Shown here: piece by piece, positions 8,105 to 17,562 of the stretch
Position numbering within the stretch: the first letter of the stretch is position 1
How the letters are laid out: each line of letters opens with the position of its first letter
NCBI RefSeq assembly: GCF_902459655.1
Contig: NZ_CABPSB010000023.1
Location: forward strand, 1 to 64,000
Origin: Pandoraea anhela
GTDB lineage: Bacteria; Pseudomonadota; Gammaproteobacteria; Burkholderiales; Burkholderiaceae
Length of the DNA stretch: 64,000 nucleotides
Direction: 5' to 3'
The notes under the pieces: generated by a model
The model's input: the letters and a program-made list of their open reading frames with translations, nothing else
What the model was told of the DNA's origin: nothing
The model's database searches: none
Made by a program: the position numbers and the translations under genes

Positions 8105-9239
8105 GCGCCTGCCGGCATCCGCGAATGCGCGCGTTCAGACACCTCAGGAGAACAAGGCCCGGGCTCGCATTCTGGCCGACGAATGGCAGGGGCTCGAAGC
8201 GGATGCTCAGTCGTCTCGGGGAACGCTCTCGGAGGTTCCCGGTCATGTCGCGCTGATCGAGGCCACCATCGCGCAGAACGAGGAGGCGGCGTTCGCCGAG
8301 TCGCAGGAGAACCTCAGCTTTGCTTTGGGGGTGCGCTTCCGACGTCCCGGCGAGCGGGACGTGCGGGACGACAAGCAGCGCGCGCGAGCGCTGTTCGAGC
8401 AGCAGATGCATCGGTTGGCGCGTGTGAATAGCGCACAGTTCGAGAAACTGCGCAGTCAACTTCGCGACCTGCCGTTCGTCCCCGATCCTCAGCAACTCAT
8501 TCGACAGGCACAGATGTCCCCGGGACATGCCGCGCTGGTCGTCGCCGCGTGGCTGGCGGACGGTGGGCTGGATGCGGGCACGCGCGCGCGATTGCGACGG
8601 ACGCTCGATGCGTTGACGGCGTCCGATACGTGGAGCATCGAGGCATTCGCAGCGCTCGAATGCGGCGACGGAAAGTCGCCGGGAACGGCATTGATGCAGC
8701 AGCTAAAATCGTTGTTTCGTCAGTCGCAGGGGCCGCACAGAACGCTGACGCAGTGGTTCGAAGCGTGTCGTCGGTTGCCGCAGCGTCACGCGCGATTGCG
8801 GGTGCTCATGCAGGCGCTCGGGCTGGAGTTGGGGGCGAAGCACGCGGATGCCGACGTCGATACGCAGCGTCTGAGCGCGGTCGTCGACGACCTGCGACGT
8901 GTCGTGCTGTTTCTGACACTGGAGTCTGCCTGCGAGCAATCGGCGCATGCCTTGCGCGCAGCGGGCATGCGGGCGTTCGAGACGGACGCCATGATTGCCG
9001 AGATGCTCACGCTGCTCGACCAGTCATGGGTCGGCGCCGACTGGCTCGCACAGCGGGCGGCGTATCTGGGAATGGCGAGCGTCGATGTCAGATATGCCTT
9101 TGCGCGAGGCCTCACGCAACTGATCAAGTCGGCTCATGAGGGGTGTTTTCGTGACGAAACACAACGGGAAACGCTGGAAGAGGCGCTCGATGTCTGGCGC
9201 ACCGACCTCGCGCAGGAAAGTGATGCCGCCGCCGGATGA
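8097..9239 (+). CDS. sctW: T3SS gatekeeper SctW (SsaL/SepL/YopN-TyeA family)
   Basis: 380 residues with the YopN/InvE/SsaL architecture: a Gln/Glu-rich N-terminal chaperone-binding region, a HrpJ-like helical core (about 75-240) and a TyeA-like C-terminal part (about 290-370). Gatekeepers hold back effector export until translocators are placed; in SPI-2, SsaL works with SpiC and SsaM, and relatives of both genes are present here. The start at 8097 overlaps sctL. This is the last gene of the first plus-strand block; a perfect hairpin at 9399-9419 lies between it and the convergent chaperone gene. Confidence 0.85.
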   Translation: MVERLPASANARVQTPQENKARARILADEWQGLEADAQSSRGTLSEVPGHVALIEATIAQNEEAAFAESQENLSFALGVRFRRPGERDVRDDKQRARALFEQQMHRLARVNSAQFEKLRSQLRDLPFVPDPQQLIRQAQMSPGHAALVVAAWLADGGLDAGTRARLRRTLDALTASDTWSIEAFAALECGDGKSPGTALMQQLKSLFRQSQGPHRTLTQWFEACRRLPQRHARLRVLMQALGLELGAKHADADVDTQRLSAVVDDLRRVVLFLTLESACEQSAHALRAAGMRAFETDAMIAEMLTLLDQSWVGADWLAQRAAYLGMASVDVRYAFARGLTQLIKSAHEGCFRDETQRETLEEALDVWRTDLAQESDAAAG

Positions 9240-9398
9240 CCCGGGGGCATATCGGCAGATGGGCAGATGGGCCGGTGTTGACGGGTTTCTGCGGCGTGTC
9301 GGTGGATGTCGGTGGATTATCTGTGGAGTGTCGGCGGTGGGTGTGCAGACGGGGATAGGCAGTTGTCGGCGGGGGTGGGCGGCGGGGGCCAATGCAAT

Positions 9399-9419
9399 TG
9401 GCGCATGAACCATGCGCCA
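9399..9419. terminator. Perfect hairpin between convergent T3SS blocks
   Basis: TGGCGCATG (9399-9407), three-base loop, CATGCGCCA (9411-9419). It lies between the stops of sctW and the convergent chaperone-like gene. No T run follows on either strand, so it is at best a weak or factor-assisted terminator. The preceding 9240-9398 is very G-rich and shows no convincing gene. Confidence 0.5.
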
Positions 9420-9425
9420 TGCAAA

Positions 9426-9839
9426 TCAGGCCCGCAAGTGTTCCCGGCAGAGCTTGATACGGTCGTAGAAATCGGTGAGCGCCTGCGCGAAGGGTTCTGC
9501 TTCTGCTGCGGCGTCTTCCTTGACCTGTGCGTGGAGAATCAGACGGTTGTCGCGCTCACGCAACTGCACGTGCCCGGTGACCGCCCATTCCGCAGGCTCG
9601 ATCAGGAACTGGAGCAGCCGCTCGCTGTTCGCTCTGTGCAGACGCGCAGCTTCGTCGGTGGCTACCACGGCGTGAATGCTGCACACCTGATTATCGAGCG
9701 TTTCCACAATGATGCTCGGTGAAGCGTTGAACGTCAGTTCGATGGGCGAGTGATTATCGACGGCGTCGATCTTGCTGGGGTCACAGCCGATCAACTTCAG
9801 GGCTTCGACGAGTGTTTGCGCTAGATCGTAACTGGGCAT
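9426..9839 (-). CDS. T3SS class I chaperone-like protein
   Basis: 137 residues, acidic, beginning MPSYDLAQTLVEALKLIGCD. The pattern of an N-terminal helix, a twisted beta-sheet core (IELTFNASPSIIVETLDNQV; HLQL-like strands) and a C-terminal helix is that of CesT/InvB/Spa15-type effector chaperones, which bind the N-termini of effectors or translocators as dimers. It lies at the end of the minus-strand T3SS block. In SPI-2 the next genes would be sseA and the translocators, but none follows here. The client is unknown. Confidence 0.65.
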   Translation of the reverse strand: MPSYDLAQTLVEALKLIGCDPSKIDAVDNHSPIELTFNASPSIIVETLDNQVCSIHAVVATDEAARLHRANSERLLQFLIEPAEWAVTGHVQLRERDNRLILHAQVKEDAAAEAEPFAQALTDFYDRIKLCREHLRA

Positions 9840-10078
9840 GATAAGCGTTGAGAGTGGAAGAAGTCGATGACGCGCCCCGTGCGGGCGTCATGGGGCAAAG
9901 CAGGAATGCGAGCCGCGCGACCGGGGGACGATGGAGAAGGTTCCCACGATCAGTCTCCCGGGACTTTGGTCGCGCGTACCGCGTTGTCGCTTCCGGGCAC
10001 CTGCGCACCATGCCGTCGGCTGTGTTCGGCGTGGGTGTCTGCATCGCGCGTGTCGCGCAGCTTCTGATTGGCGATTTC

Positions 10079-10318
10079 TTACGGCGCTTTTCCATACGAT
10101 GTGCTATAGCGGCGCGTAATACTTTCAAGAATCGCTCCGGCTGCGCAGACCGCCTGCTTCTGCGCGAGCGCCTGAGCGTGTTGCGCAGGCGTGAGTGGCG
10201 CCCGAAGCGCGGTGTCGAGCGTTTTGCTTGCGGCATCGAGTTGAGCGCCGACATCGCGGGATATCGCGTGAGGCGACGCGGCAAGCGCGTCTTCAATCCG
10301 GGTCAGATGAATCGTCAT
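10079..10318 (-). CDS. SsaE/YscE-family T3SS co-chaperone
   Basis: 79 residues starting MTIHLTRIEDALAASPHAIS. Length, the Thr-x-Leu-Thr-Arg-Ile/Leu-Glu-Asp opening and two predicted helices match SsaE/EscE/YscE, small proteins that with the YscG/SsaH partner cap the needle subunit in the cytoplasm. The ATG at 10318 lies inside the end of sctD (26-base overlap), matching the ssaD-ssaE junction of SPI-2. Beyond its TAA the same frame stays open for 42 codons (see findings). Confidence 0.82.
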   Translation of the reverse strand: MTIHLTRIEDALAASPHAISRDVGAQLDAASKTLDTALRAPLTPAQHAQALAQKQAVCAAGAILESITRRYSTSYGKAP

Positions 10319-11648
10319 GTTGGGTCTCCGGTGTGAGAGGCAGATAAAAAAGCCTGTCATGCGCGGCGATCGACACACCATCCGGATGGATCGCAAGGAT
10401 ACGCGTGCCGCCAGGCAGGCGAACGCCTTGCGCCAGGCGGGTGCCATCCGCAAGGGTGATCTGGGGCGCCCCGGGCGAGCCGCCGATGCTGACCAGCGGT
10501 GCGGAGAAGCCTGTCTCGCCCAACGTCGGGATGGGGGGCGGCAGTGGCTCGATACGCAGCGGCATGGCATGGCCCGTCAGATTCCACGCATTGGCAATGC
10601 CTCTGAGCGACGCCTGACGTCCCGCAGATAGCGCGCCGGTCAGCCGCCATCCATTGCGGTCGCGTGAAATGTCGACACCCCGCAACTGCCCTGCTTCGCG
10701 TAACGTCTTCACCAGTCGGTCGAAACTGCCTGCCGTCCCATCGGCAACGCGCCAGCCATGGGGTAGTGCGAGTGCATCGAGTGCATCCGAGGCGGCGCGC
10801 CAGCGCGCATCGGCGACGAGCGGTCCGCTCACGAGCAGCGCACCGTCGGCAGCGACGCTCACCTGTGCGTGACCGAAACCATGCATGCGCAGTAGGGTGC
10901 TCACCGTCTGCACGGCACTTTGCGCGCACCATGTGTCGTCGCTCAGCGCTTTTCCCAGCCAGCGCGCCTCGGCGCGTAACCGTGCACGTGCGTTGTCGTC
11001 GATGCAGCCGCCGGACAGTCGCACCGCGTTGCCAGTCGTACTCAGAACGACATTGGGGGCGATGTGCTTGGCCAACGCCTTGAGCGCATCGGGTTGAGGA
11101 GGTCGGGAAATCACGTTGGCAGTGCCTGTTCGCCACATCGCAACGCCGGCGCCTGCGATCAGCAGGGATAGCCCCGTGACTGCCAGCCAGGCGGCAGGAG
11201 AGCGGCGCTCGTTGTGGTTTCGGCGATGGCCTGTGGGCAGGTGACTTGTCCCGGCGTTCGCGCAAGGCGTTTGCGCGTCATGTCTCGCCGGCCGTCTGGG
11301 CAGTGGCGCAGGCAGTGCCTGACTGCCGTCGCTCAGCCACAGTCCGAGGCCGGCAAGATCGATGACGGTATGCAGGGGAAGGCGCGAGGTTTGACGTGCG
11401 TCGTTCGTCTCGTCCACTTGATCCACTTCATTCGCGTCATTCGCTTCGGCAAGCGGCAAACCCCCCGCCCAGACCGGCATGCGTGTGACGAGACGTACCT
11501 GATTGCCGTCGACATGCAATACGGCTTGTCCGTCGTGTTCGAGCGTCATCGCAATGTCGGCGTCGCCATTGCCGATGGTGAGCCGGCCCGGCGGTAGCGG
11601 CATCGGGCGCCCGGCGAGCGGGCCGTCGAGGAGCGTCAGTGTCAGCAT
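10293..11648 (-). CDS. sctD: T3SS inner-membrane ring protein SctD
   Basis: 451 residues. An N-terminal FHA-like cytoplasmic domain (about 1-115), a low-complexity basic linker, one transmembrane helix (about 153-173, AWLAVTGLSLLIAGAGVAMW) and a periplasmic part of BON/ring-building repeats (about 185-400) give the SsaD/PrgH/YscD layout. It forms the outer layer of the inner-membrane ring around SctJ. Its ATG lies three bases after the sctC stop, so both are one transcript. The C-terminal segment after the ring repeats (about 395-451) is predicted beta and ends in an acidic tail. Confidence 0.9.
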   Translation of the reverse strand: MLTLTLLDGPLAGRPMPLPPGRLTIGNGDADIAMTLEHDGQAVLHVDGNQVRLVTRMPVWAGGLPLAEANDANEVDQVDETNDARQTSRLPLHTVIDLAGLGLWLSDGSQALPAPLPRRPARHDAQTPCANAGTSHLPTGHRRNHNERRSPAAWLAVTGLSLLIAGAGVAMWRTGTANVISRPPQPDALKALAKHIAPNVVLSTTGNAVRLSGGCIDDNARARLRAEARWLGKALSDDTWCAQSAVQTVSTLLRMHGFGHAQVSVAADGALLVSGPLVADARWRAASDALDALALPHGWRVADGTAGSFDRLVKTLREAGQLRGVDISRDRNGWRLTGALSAGRQASLRGIANAWNLTGHAMPLRIEPLPPPIPTLGETGFSAPLVSIGGSPGAPQITLADGTRLAQGVRLPGGTRILAIHPDGVSIAAHDRLFYLPLTPETQHDDSSDPD

Positions 11649-11650
11649 CG

Positions 11651-13341
11651 TCAGGCGCTCGGTAGTGCGGCCGCGGGCTCGGCCTTGATCAGAAACAGAC
11701 GCATGACGCTGTCGTTGCGGTTGCTTGTGGAGCTAAACAATCGTCCGATGAGCGGCAGGTCGCCCAGCAACGGAATCTTGCGCTCATGTTCATGCTGCGC
11801 GTCCTGCACAAAACCGCCGAGGAGTAGCGATTGCCCCGCTTGCAGCGTGGCGTGCGTCGAAATCGAGGAGTTGCGAATCGTCGGGACTTCGTTGCGGACA
11901 TTGCGATCGCTGCGGACCTCCCCGCCGTCCTCGATGTTGAGTGTGAGCATCACCTGCTCATGTCCGTCCGGTCCTCCCCGCTTTCGTTCGGCACGAGGCG
12001 TGGCGTGACCCGCAGTAAGGACCCCGACGTGACGCTTTCGAGCTTCGCGACCTTTTCGCCCGAAACTTTCGTATAGAAGGTCACGCTGCGATCGAGTACG
12101 GCCTGCATGTTGTCGAGCGTAACGATGGACGGGCGCGATAGCACCCGCGCCTTGGAGTTGCGCTCCAGTGCGCTCAGATTGAGCATGAACTTGTTGGTAT
12201 CCCCGACCAGCGTCGTGAAGGTGCCCGAGTCGCCATCGCCGGCGTGGCCTCCCTGCCCGTTGAGCGACACGCTGCCGAAGCCGCCGAGACGCGCGCTGCC
12301 GGAGATGTCGACGCCCAGTTCGGCGATGTCGCTGGCGTTCACATCGATGATGGCGACCGAGATGTCGACCAGACGCGGACGGACATCGAGCTGGGCGATG
12401 AGATCCCCGTAGATCGGCAGGTTGCGGCGGCGCTCGCGCACGATGACGGCGTTGCGGCGAGGGTCTGCGGAGAAACGGGGGGTGCCGTTTTGCGTAACGC
12501 TGGAGACGGCGATTTCGGTCGAGGTCGTCGCGCCCCCCGGCACCCCCTGTGCATGCGTGCCCGTCGATGTGGCGACGAGCGGCCCGGCCCCCAGAATCAG
12601 ATCCTTCAGTACGCTGACTACGCCCGGGACGACGACTTCCTGCCCGCGATAAAAGTACCTCGTGTCGTCCGCTGTTGCGAATTTCAGGGGAAATATCTTG
12701 ATGGTCTCTTCGCTCTCCTGCCGGTCGCGCGCGTCGCGCTCGACATATTCCGCGAGCATGGAGACGGTCTCGATGCACGCAGGAACACCGGCAATTTCGA
12801 GGGCATGTGTTGCCGGAATCGCCCGTGCGACGCAGTGTTGCGGGTGGAGGACACCAGCATCGCGCAGGTGCCCGAGAAGGTCGCCGGGGGAGGCGTAACG
12901 CAGGGGCATCACGCGGCGAGTCGCTTCGCTCGCTTTATAGATGTTGAGCGTCTGCCCGTTGAAGTACCACGAAAGCCGATAACGTTCCGAGAGTGCATCC
13001 AGCGTGGCTTGCGCGGCGCCCGCAGGCAAGGTGCCGATGAATCGATCGTCCACCTGCGGGCTGACGACCGTGGGAATGCCATGATGCGCACCGAAGTCGC
13101 GCAATAGTTCCGCGAGCGGTGTTCCGGCGCTCTGGAAGACGAAGGGTCCGCCACGCCACATCGGCACGGCCTGAGAAGTTGCCGTGTTCGTCGGGGCCGG
13201 CTGCGCCGCGTCGGCTGTTCCCGTGGCGAGTCCGATCGCCGTCAGGGCCATCACGCATATCGCGGCGAGCCGCACGATCCATGAGACGCGGCAAGGCGTG
13301 GGCCACGCGTGGCGGGGGCAATAGCTGGGTGCGTGCCGCAT
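11651..13341 (-). pseudogene. sctC: T3SS outer-membrane secretin SctC, interrupted by a frameshift
   Basis: The secretin forms the outer-membrane ring of the injectisome. From the ATG at 13341 (or an overlapping TTG at 13347) the first frame encodes a signal peptide, N-domains and most of the secretin domain up to LLRVTPRLVPNESG, then stops at 11950. The remaining expected C-terminus, from EQVMLTLNIEDGG to LLGDLPLIGRLF and FLIKAEP, is encoded in another frame down to 11651. Loss of one base in the G run at 11976-11979 (four G where five would restore frame) explains it. Without repair the last beta-strands are lost and no functional secretin is expected. A sequencing error is possible, since both halves are otherwise intact. 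Confidence 0.88.
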
Positions 13342-13343
13342 GG

Positions 13344-13886
13344 TCAACCGTGCCGCAGCGAATGAGGAGGCCGCGCCGTGCCGGCCGCACCGGCGTTGTT
13401 CGCCATACGGGTGTGATCTGCGGTCGGCGTCGTGGAGGCGGCCATCGTGCCGGAGGCCTCGGCACCTTGCGACGACAGCATCTCACAGGCAAGCAGTTGG
13501 CGACGAAGCTGCACCTCGACCTGCGCCGCGCAGATGTCGGTGTCGAAGCGGTGAACCCACCAGACGGTTTCGTTCGCGATGCACAAGCTGTCGTCGCGCA
13601 ACTCGGTCTGTCCGGCGAGCACGAGCGAGATGCGTGCGAGCCAGCGCACGAGGGAAGCGTCGCCCGTGTCATCCGCTGCCAAGGCCGCAATAAGCGGTTC
13701 TGTCGTAAGCGGCTGTGCCGGCGACGCCTGACGTCTGGGAAGTTCCACTGCCGTTGCCACGCAGTAGCCACCGACGGCCCGGCACGTCCAACCGCGTTTG
13801 CCGCCGAGGTCGAGCAGGGTGCGCGCACCGTGAACGTCGCGTGGGGCAATCCAGTCGAGAGCGGCAAGCGCAAATGGCAAACGCAT
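13344..13886 (-). CDS. SpiC/SsaB-position T3SS protein, function uncertain
   Basis: About 180 residues from the ATG at 13886, though no clear ribosome site supports this start. It overlaps sctC, so it heads the minus-strand block exactly where ssaB/spiC lies in SPI-2. The sequence gives only hints: a helix-strand pattern reminiscent of chaperone-like SepD/SpiC proteins, with a C-terminal helix (DICAAQVEVQLRRQLLAC) and a disordered Ala/Thr tail of 40 residues. SpiC-type proteins act with the gatekeeper to time export. I infer the role from position, not from recognised motifs. Confidence 0.55.
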   Translation of the reverse strand: MRLPFALAALDWIAPRDVHGARTLLDLGGKRGWTCRAVGGYCVATAVELPRRQASPAQPLTTEPLIAALAADDTGDASLVRWLARISLVLAGQTELRDDSLCIANETVWWVHRFDTDICAAQVEVQLRRQLLACEMLSSQGAEASGTMAASTTPTADHTRMANNAGAAGTARPPHSLRHG

Positions 13887-14264
13887 AGGTATCTGTCGGA
13901 GGTGGCGCACAAGGCACCGGGGAAGAATGGCGGACGTGTTCCGGCAGGGCGCGCCGCCCACGTTGCGACGGTCGGAGACAGTGACGACGGCGCCAACGTT
14001 GCCGACGCATGCGCACAGGCCGTCGTGCTTGCCGTTGTGGACCGTCAGGCATCGCGAACAAGGACCGTCATTATCAAGCGCTGTGTCGTGAACGCCATCC
14101 GGCGCAGACCTGAAGTCGTTGCCGAATCTTGAGATTTGCGGTGTTTTCCTATGTCGCGTATCAGGTGAAGGCACAAGATTCGCCCGGCTTGCCCAAAGTC
14201 GAAAGAGAGTGAACAAAAATCCGCATGAGTGCTAACGATTAACTGAACTGTCGAGGAGCTGCGA
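13887..14264. promoter_or_regulatory. Divergent promoter region of the T3SS
   Basis: 378 bases between the minus-strand sctC-sctD block and the plus-strand ssrB-like block, the only divergent gap in the locus, so both promoters probably lie here. The part from about 14130 to 14260 is richer in A+T than the flanks. I could not pick out a reliable -35/-10 pair or a repeated operator. Confidence 0.5.
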
Positions 14265-14924
14265 ATGACGGGGTGTATGGGTGTCATCGTTGTCGAGGAC
14301 CACGAGTTGCTGGCCGATGGGCTTTGCCGTTTGATTGAAGACGAACTCGGAGGATGTGTGCTGGCAAGAGTCGAAAACGGGCTCGATGTGTACCGAGCCT
14401 GTGTCATGCACCGGCCGGCCTTGATGGTGCTGGATCTGGGCTTGCCCGGTATGGACGGCATCGATGTGATCCGGCAGTGCATTCAGCGTTGGCCGGCATT
14501 GCGGATCGTCGTGCATTCCGCGAGCGACGACGGCGAACGGGCGCGTCAGTCGCTCGAAGCGGGGGCGGGGGCGTTCGTGTTGAAAAGCAGTTCGCGCGAC
14601 ACGTTGATCAACGCAGTGGGCGTCGTCATGCGCGGCGAGCGCTTTGTCGATCCGGCAGTGTTCGGCATCGTACACGACCCGACCGGCGCGCCGCCGACGC
14701 TGGATCCGTGCACCGTCGAGGTCCCGGAGAAGCTGCTGACGCTGCGCGAGCGCCAGGTGCTGAAGCTGGTGGCGGAAGGGCAACGTAACCGGGACATCGC
14801 GCAACTGCTGTCGATCAGCGTGAAGACGGTGGAGACGCATCGCCTGAACATGATGCGGAAGCTCGACGCGCACAACGTTGCCGACATCGTGCGATGGGCG
14901 CATCGGTTGCGCATGATGATCTGA
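14265..14924 (+). CDS. SsrB-like LuxR/NarL-family response regulator
   Basis: 219 residues. The receiver domain (about 5-125) has the acidic pair Glu 11/Asp 12, phospho-acceptor Asp 57 in the VLDLGLPGMDG segment, the Ser of VHSAS, and Lys in VLKSS. A LuxR-type helix-turn-helix follows (about 150-210: LTLRERQVLKLVAEG then SVKTVETHRLNMMRKL). AGGAG upstream fits the ATG at 14265. SsrB controls SPI-2 in Salmonella, and this gene has the matching place within an SPI-2-type cluster. No sensor kinase is adjacent, so the regulator is an orphan in this window. Confidence 0.88.
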   Translation: MTGCMGVIVVEDHELLADGLCRLIEDELGGCVLARVENGLDVYRACVMHRPALMVLDLGLPGMDGIDVIRQCIQRWPALRIVVHSASDDGERARQSLEAGAGAFVLKSSSRDTLINAVGVVMRGERFVDPAVFGIVHDPTGAPPTLDPCTVEVPEKLLTLRERQVLKLVAEGQRNRDIAQLLSISVKTVETHRLNMMRKLDAHNVADIVRWAHRLRMMI

Positions 14925-15105
14925 TACGCAAGCCGAACATTGTCGGATCGCCGGTACGAGTAATCGTCCGAATGCCCGAAGAGAATTTCAGGTCTGCGCC
15001 GGATAGCCGATCTCGAAGCGAATGGGAGACCATCTTCGCTCCTGTTTTCAGAATGCTCTCCGCGCTTTGCGTATCGTGCAAGCGCTCTCCCGACGCACGG
15101 CATCG

Positions 15106-15495
15106 ATGGACACCCAGACCCAGCGCAAGCTCGAACAGCTTTTCGAATTGTTGGCATTGCCGCCGCAACGCGTTATGCCGCGAATGCGTGTGTCGCTTGC
15201 GCCGTGCGTGTTGATGACGGACGTGGATATGCATGGCGTCACGCTGGCGGTAACGTTGATGCAGCGCGCCGTACGTGCACAGCGATGGTTGCCCCTGCTC
15301 TTGCAGACCTGTGTGCCCGAATGGAGTCTGGGCATTCCGGTGCGCGCCTGTGTCGCGCAGGGACGTCCGATGTTGATCGCCACGCCACCTGCGAGCGCCG
15401 ATTCGCAGGTCGTCGAGTGGTTTTCGTGTCTGACCCGCATGCGCCGGCTGCTCGAACGTATCGACGCGCAGCAACAACGGGAGGTGCGTTCATGA
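15106..15495 (+). CDS. SsaM-like T3SS protein
   Basis: About 129 residues from the ATG at 15106; an in-frame ATG at 15022 would add 28 residues. It lies directly before sctV with a stop-start overlap, the position of ssaM in SPI-2, and is close to SsaM in size. The C-terminal helix (VVEWFSCLTRMRRLLERIDA) resembles the end of SsaM. SsaM and its relative CesL form a complex with the gatekeeper SsaL/SepL and SpiC/SepD that orders secretion of translocators before effectors. Similarity is weak and position carries most of the weight. Confidence 0.62.
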   Translation: MDTQTQRKLEQLFELLALPPQRVMPRMRVSLAPCVLMTDVDMHGVTLAVTLMQRAVRAQRWLPLLLQTCVPEWSLGIPVRACVAQGRPMLIATPPASADSQVVEWFSCLTRMRRLLERIDAQQQREVRS

Positions 15496-17561
15496 CGTAT
15501 GTGCTGACATGGCTGCGCGCTGCTGCCGGGCGTCAGGACATCGTGCTTGCCGCATTGCTGCTCGTGACGGTGCTGATGATCATCATTCCGATGCCGCCGT
15601 CGGTGATGGATCTGCTCATCGCGCTCAATCTCGGCGTATCGCTGCTGCTTCTCATGGTGGCGCTCTACATCAACGAACCGCTGGATTTTTCCGCCTTCCC
15701 TTCTGTCCTGCTGATGACGACGCTGTTCCGGCTCGGGCTGACGATCAGCACGAGCCGGTTGATCCTGCTGCATGCGGATGCCGGCGACATCGTCTACACC
15801 TTCGGCGACTTCGCGGCCGGGGGGAACATCGTCGTCGGCATGATCGTATTTCTGATCATCACCATCGTCAATTTCATCGTGATCACGAAGGGCTCGGAGC
15901 GTGTTGCCGAGGTCGGTGCAAGGTTCTCGCTCGACGGCATGCCGGGCAAACAGATGAGCATCGACGGCGATCTGCGCGCGGGCACCATCGATGCTGCCGA
16001 GGCGAAGCGTCTGCGACGTGTCGTCCAGAAAGAGAGTCAGTTCTACGGCGCAATGGACGGCGCGATGAAGTTCGTGAAGGGCGACGCTATCGCCGGGCTC
16101 GTCATCATCGTCGTGAACTTGCTCGGAGGCATTGGTGTCGGCGTGTTCATGCGTGGGATGAGCGCAGGGGATGCCGCGGCGATCTACGCGATTCTGTCCA
16201 TCGGCGACGGATTGGTGTCACAAATTCCCGCATTGCTGATCGCCGTGACGGCCGGGATCATCGTGACGCGTGTGCCGGGGGAGCAGCGTCGGAATCTGGC
16301 GCGCGAGCTCACCGACCAGTTGGCAGCGCAGCCGCGCTCGCTGATGTTGGCCGCCGTTGTGCTCGTGCTGTTCGGCCTGATTCCCGGTTTCCCGATGCAT
16401 TACTTCTTCTTGCTCGGTGTGCTGGCGGGCGGGGCTGCATGGTGGGTCGGGCGGGTTGCGGGAGACGGCAGGAGCGCGAAGGACGCCGGCAAACCCGGGG
16501 CCGGCGCGGCCAGACCGGGGCGGCCGGGTGCGCAACCGCTGCTGGCGCGAGTCGGGGTGGCGCTGGCCGATGCCAGTGGTGGCCTTCCCACGATTACCGA
16601 GCGCATCGATGCCTTGCGAAACCAGAAGTTCGAGCACTTCGGCGTGCCGATGCCTGAGGTCGAAGTGGTCGTCGATACCGCGCTGCCGGGCGTTGCGCTG
16701 GACGTCCAGTTGTATCACGAGAGTGTGCTGACGATCGACGTCGTGCCGGACGCTGCGCTGGCACATCACGACGCTGCGCATCCGGTGGTGGCGCTGCGTA
16801 GCCTTGTGGCCGGTGCGCCGCGAGAGACGCCATTGGGGTTCGGCGGGCAGCCGCTGTTCTGGCTCGACGACGTGCAGCGCGCCGAGTGGGCGGACCGGGG
16901 CGGCCGGGTGATCGATGGGGCGGATCGCATAGCGCATTGCGTGTCGCTGGTGATCGACGCTCACGCCGCCGATTTCCTCGGCGTTCAGGAGGCGCGCTTC
17001 CTGATGGATGCGATGGAGGATCGCTACGGCGAACTCGTCAAGGAATTGCAGCGGCAGTTGCCCATCAGCCGCACGGCGGAAGTCTTGCAACGCCTTGTCG
17101 CCGAGGGCGTATCGATTCGCGACTTGCGGCGCGTGTTCGAGGCGCTGATCGAGTGGGCGCCACGCGAGCGCGATCAGATCATGCTGACGGAGTACGTGCG
17201 GCTGAGTCTGCGCCGCCACATCATCCGGCGTTTTCGCAGGGGCACGGAGCATATCACCGGATGGAACGTGGGGCGGGGTATCGAGGACGTGGTACGTGCA
17301 GCGGTTCGGCAGACCTCATCGGGTTCTTACGCCGACCTGAATCCGGCGCAAACGGATGCCATCCTGAATGCCATCGACGGAGCGCTCAACGCTCACGACG
17401 GCACCCCTGCCGTGCTGTTCACGGCCATGGACGTGCGGCGATTCGTTCGAAAACTGATCGAGCGTGAGCGGGCGGACTTGCCGGTACTGTCGTTTCAGGA
17501 AGTCGCCGACGAACCGCATGTGCGCGTGCTCGGCACCATCGACGTACAGGGAGCGTTCTGA
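15492..17561 (+). CDS. sctV: T3SS export gate protein SctV
   Basis: 689 residues. Seven or eight transmembrane helices fill about residues 15-330. The FHIPEP-family signature RFSLDGMPGKQMSIDGDLRAG begins near residue 143, in the loop that couples proton flow to export. A linker containing Gly/Ala/Pro repeats leads to the cytoplasmic ring domain (about 365-689), which forms the nonameric docking platform for chaperone-substrate complexes. The start at 15492 overlaps the preceding stop. Equivalent to SsaV/InvA/FlhA. The reading frame is intact with no missing conserved block. Confidence 0.97.
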   Translation: MTYVLTWLRAAAGRQDIVLAALLLVTVLMIIIPMPPSVMDLLIALNLGVSLLLLMVALYINEPLDFSAFPSVLLMTTLFRLGLTISTSRLILLHADAGDIVYTFGDFAAGGNIVVGMIVFLIITIVNFIVITKGSERVAEVGARFSLDGMPGKQMSIDGDLRAGTIDAAEAKRLRRVVQKESQFYGAMDGAMKFVKGDAIAGLVIIVVNLLGGIGVGVFMRGMSAGDAAAIYAILSIGDGLVSQIPALLIAVTAGIIVTRVPGEQRRNLARELTDQLAAQPRSLMLAAVVLVLFGLIPGFPMHYFFLLGVLAGGAAWWVGRVAGDGRSAKDAGKPGAGAARPGRPGAQPLLARVGVALADASGGLPTITERIDALRNQKFEHFGVPMPEVEVVVDTALPGVALDVQLYHESVLTIDVVPDAALAHHDAAHPVVALRSLVAGAPRETPLGFGGQPLFWLDDVQRAEWADRGGRVIDGADRIAHCVSLVIDAHAADFLGVQEARFLMDAMEDRYGELVKELQRQLPISRTAEVLQRLVAEGVSIRDLRRVFEALIEWAPRERDQIMLTEYVRLSLRRHIIRRFRRGTEHITGWNVGRGIEDVVRAAVRQTSSGSYADLNPAQTDAILNAIDGALNAHDGTPAVLFTAMDVRRFVRKLIERERADLPVLSFQEVADEPHVRVLGTIDVQGAF

Positions 17562-17562
17562 C

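Noticed and set aside
9136-9408. 90-codon frame overlapping the sctW end
   Set aside because: Starts inside sctW, product is Arg/Gly/Trp-rich and the G-rich part of the gap encodes no recognisable fold.
13887-14216. Upstream extension of the SpiC-position protein by 110 residues
   Set aside because: The added residues (from an in-frame start at 14216) look random and would cross the divergent promoter region of the T3SS.
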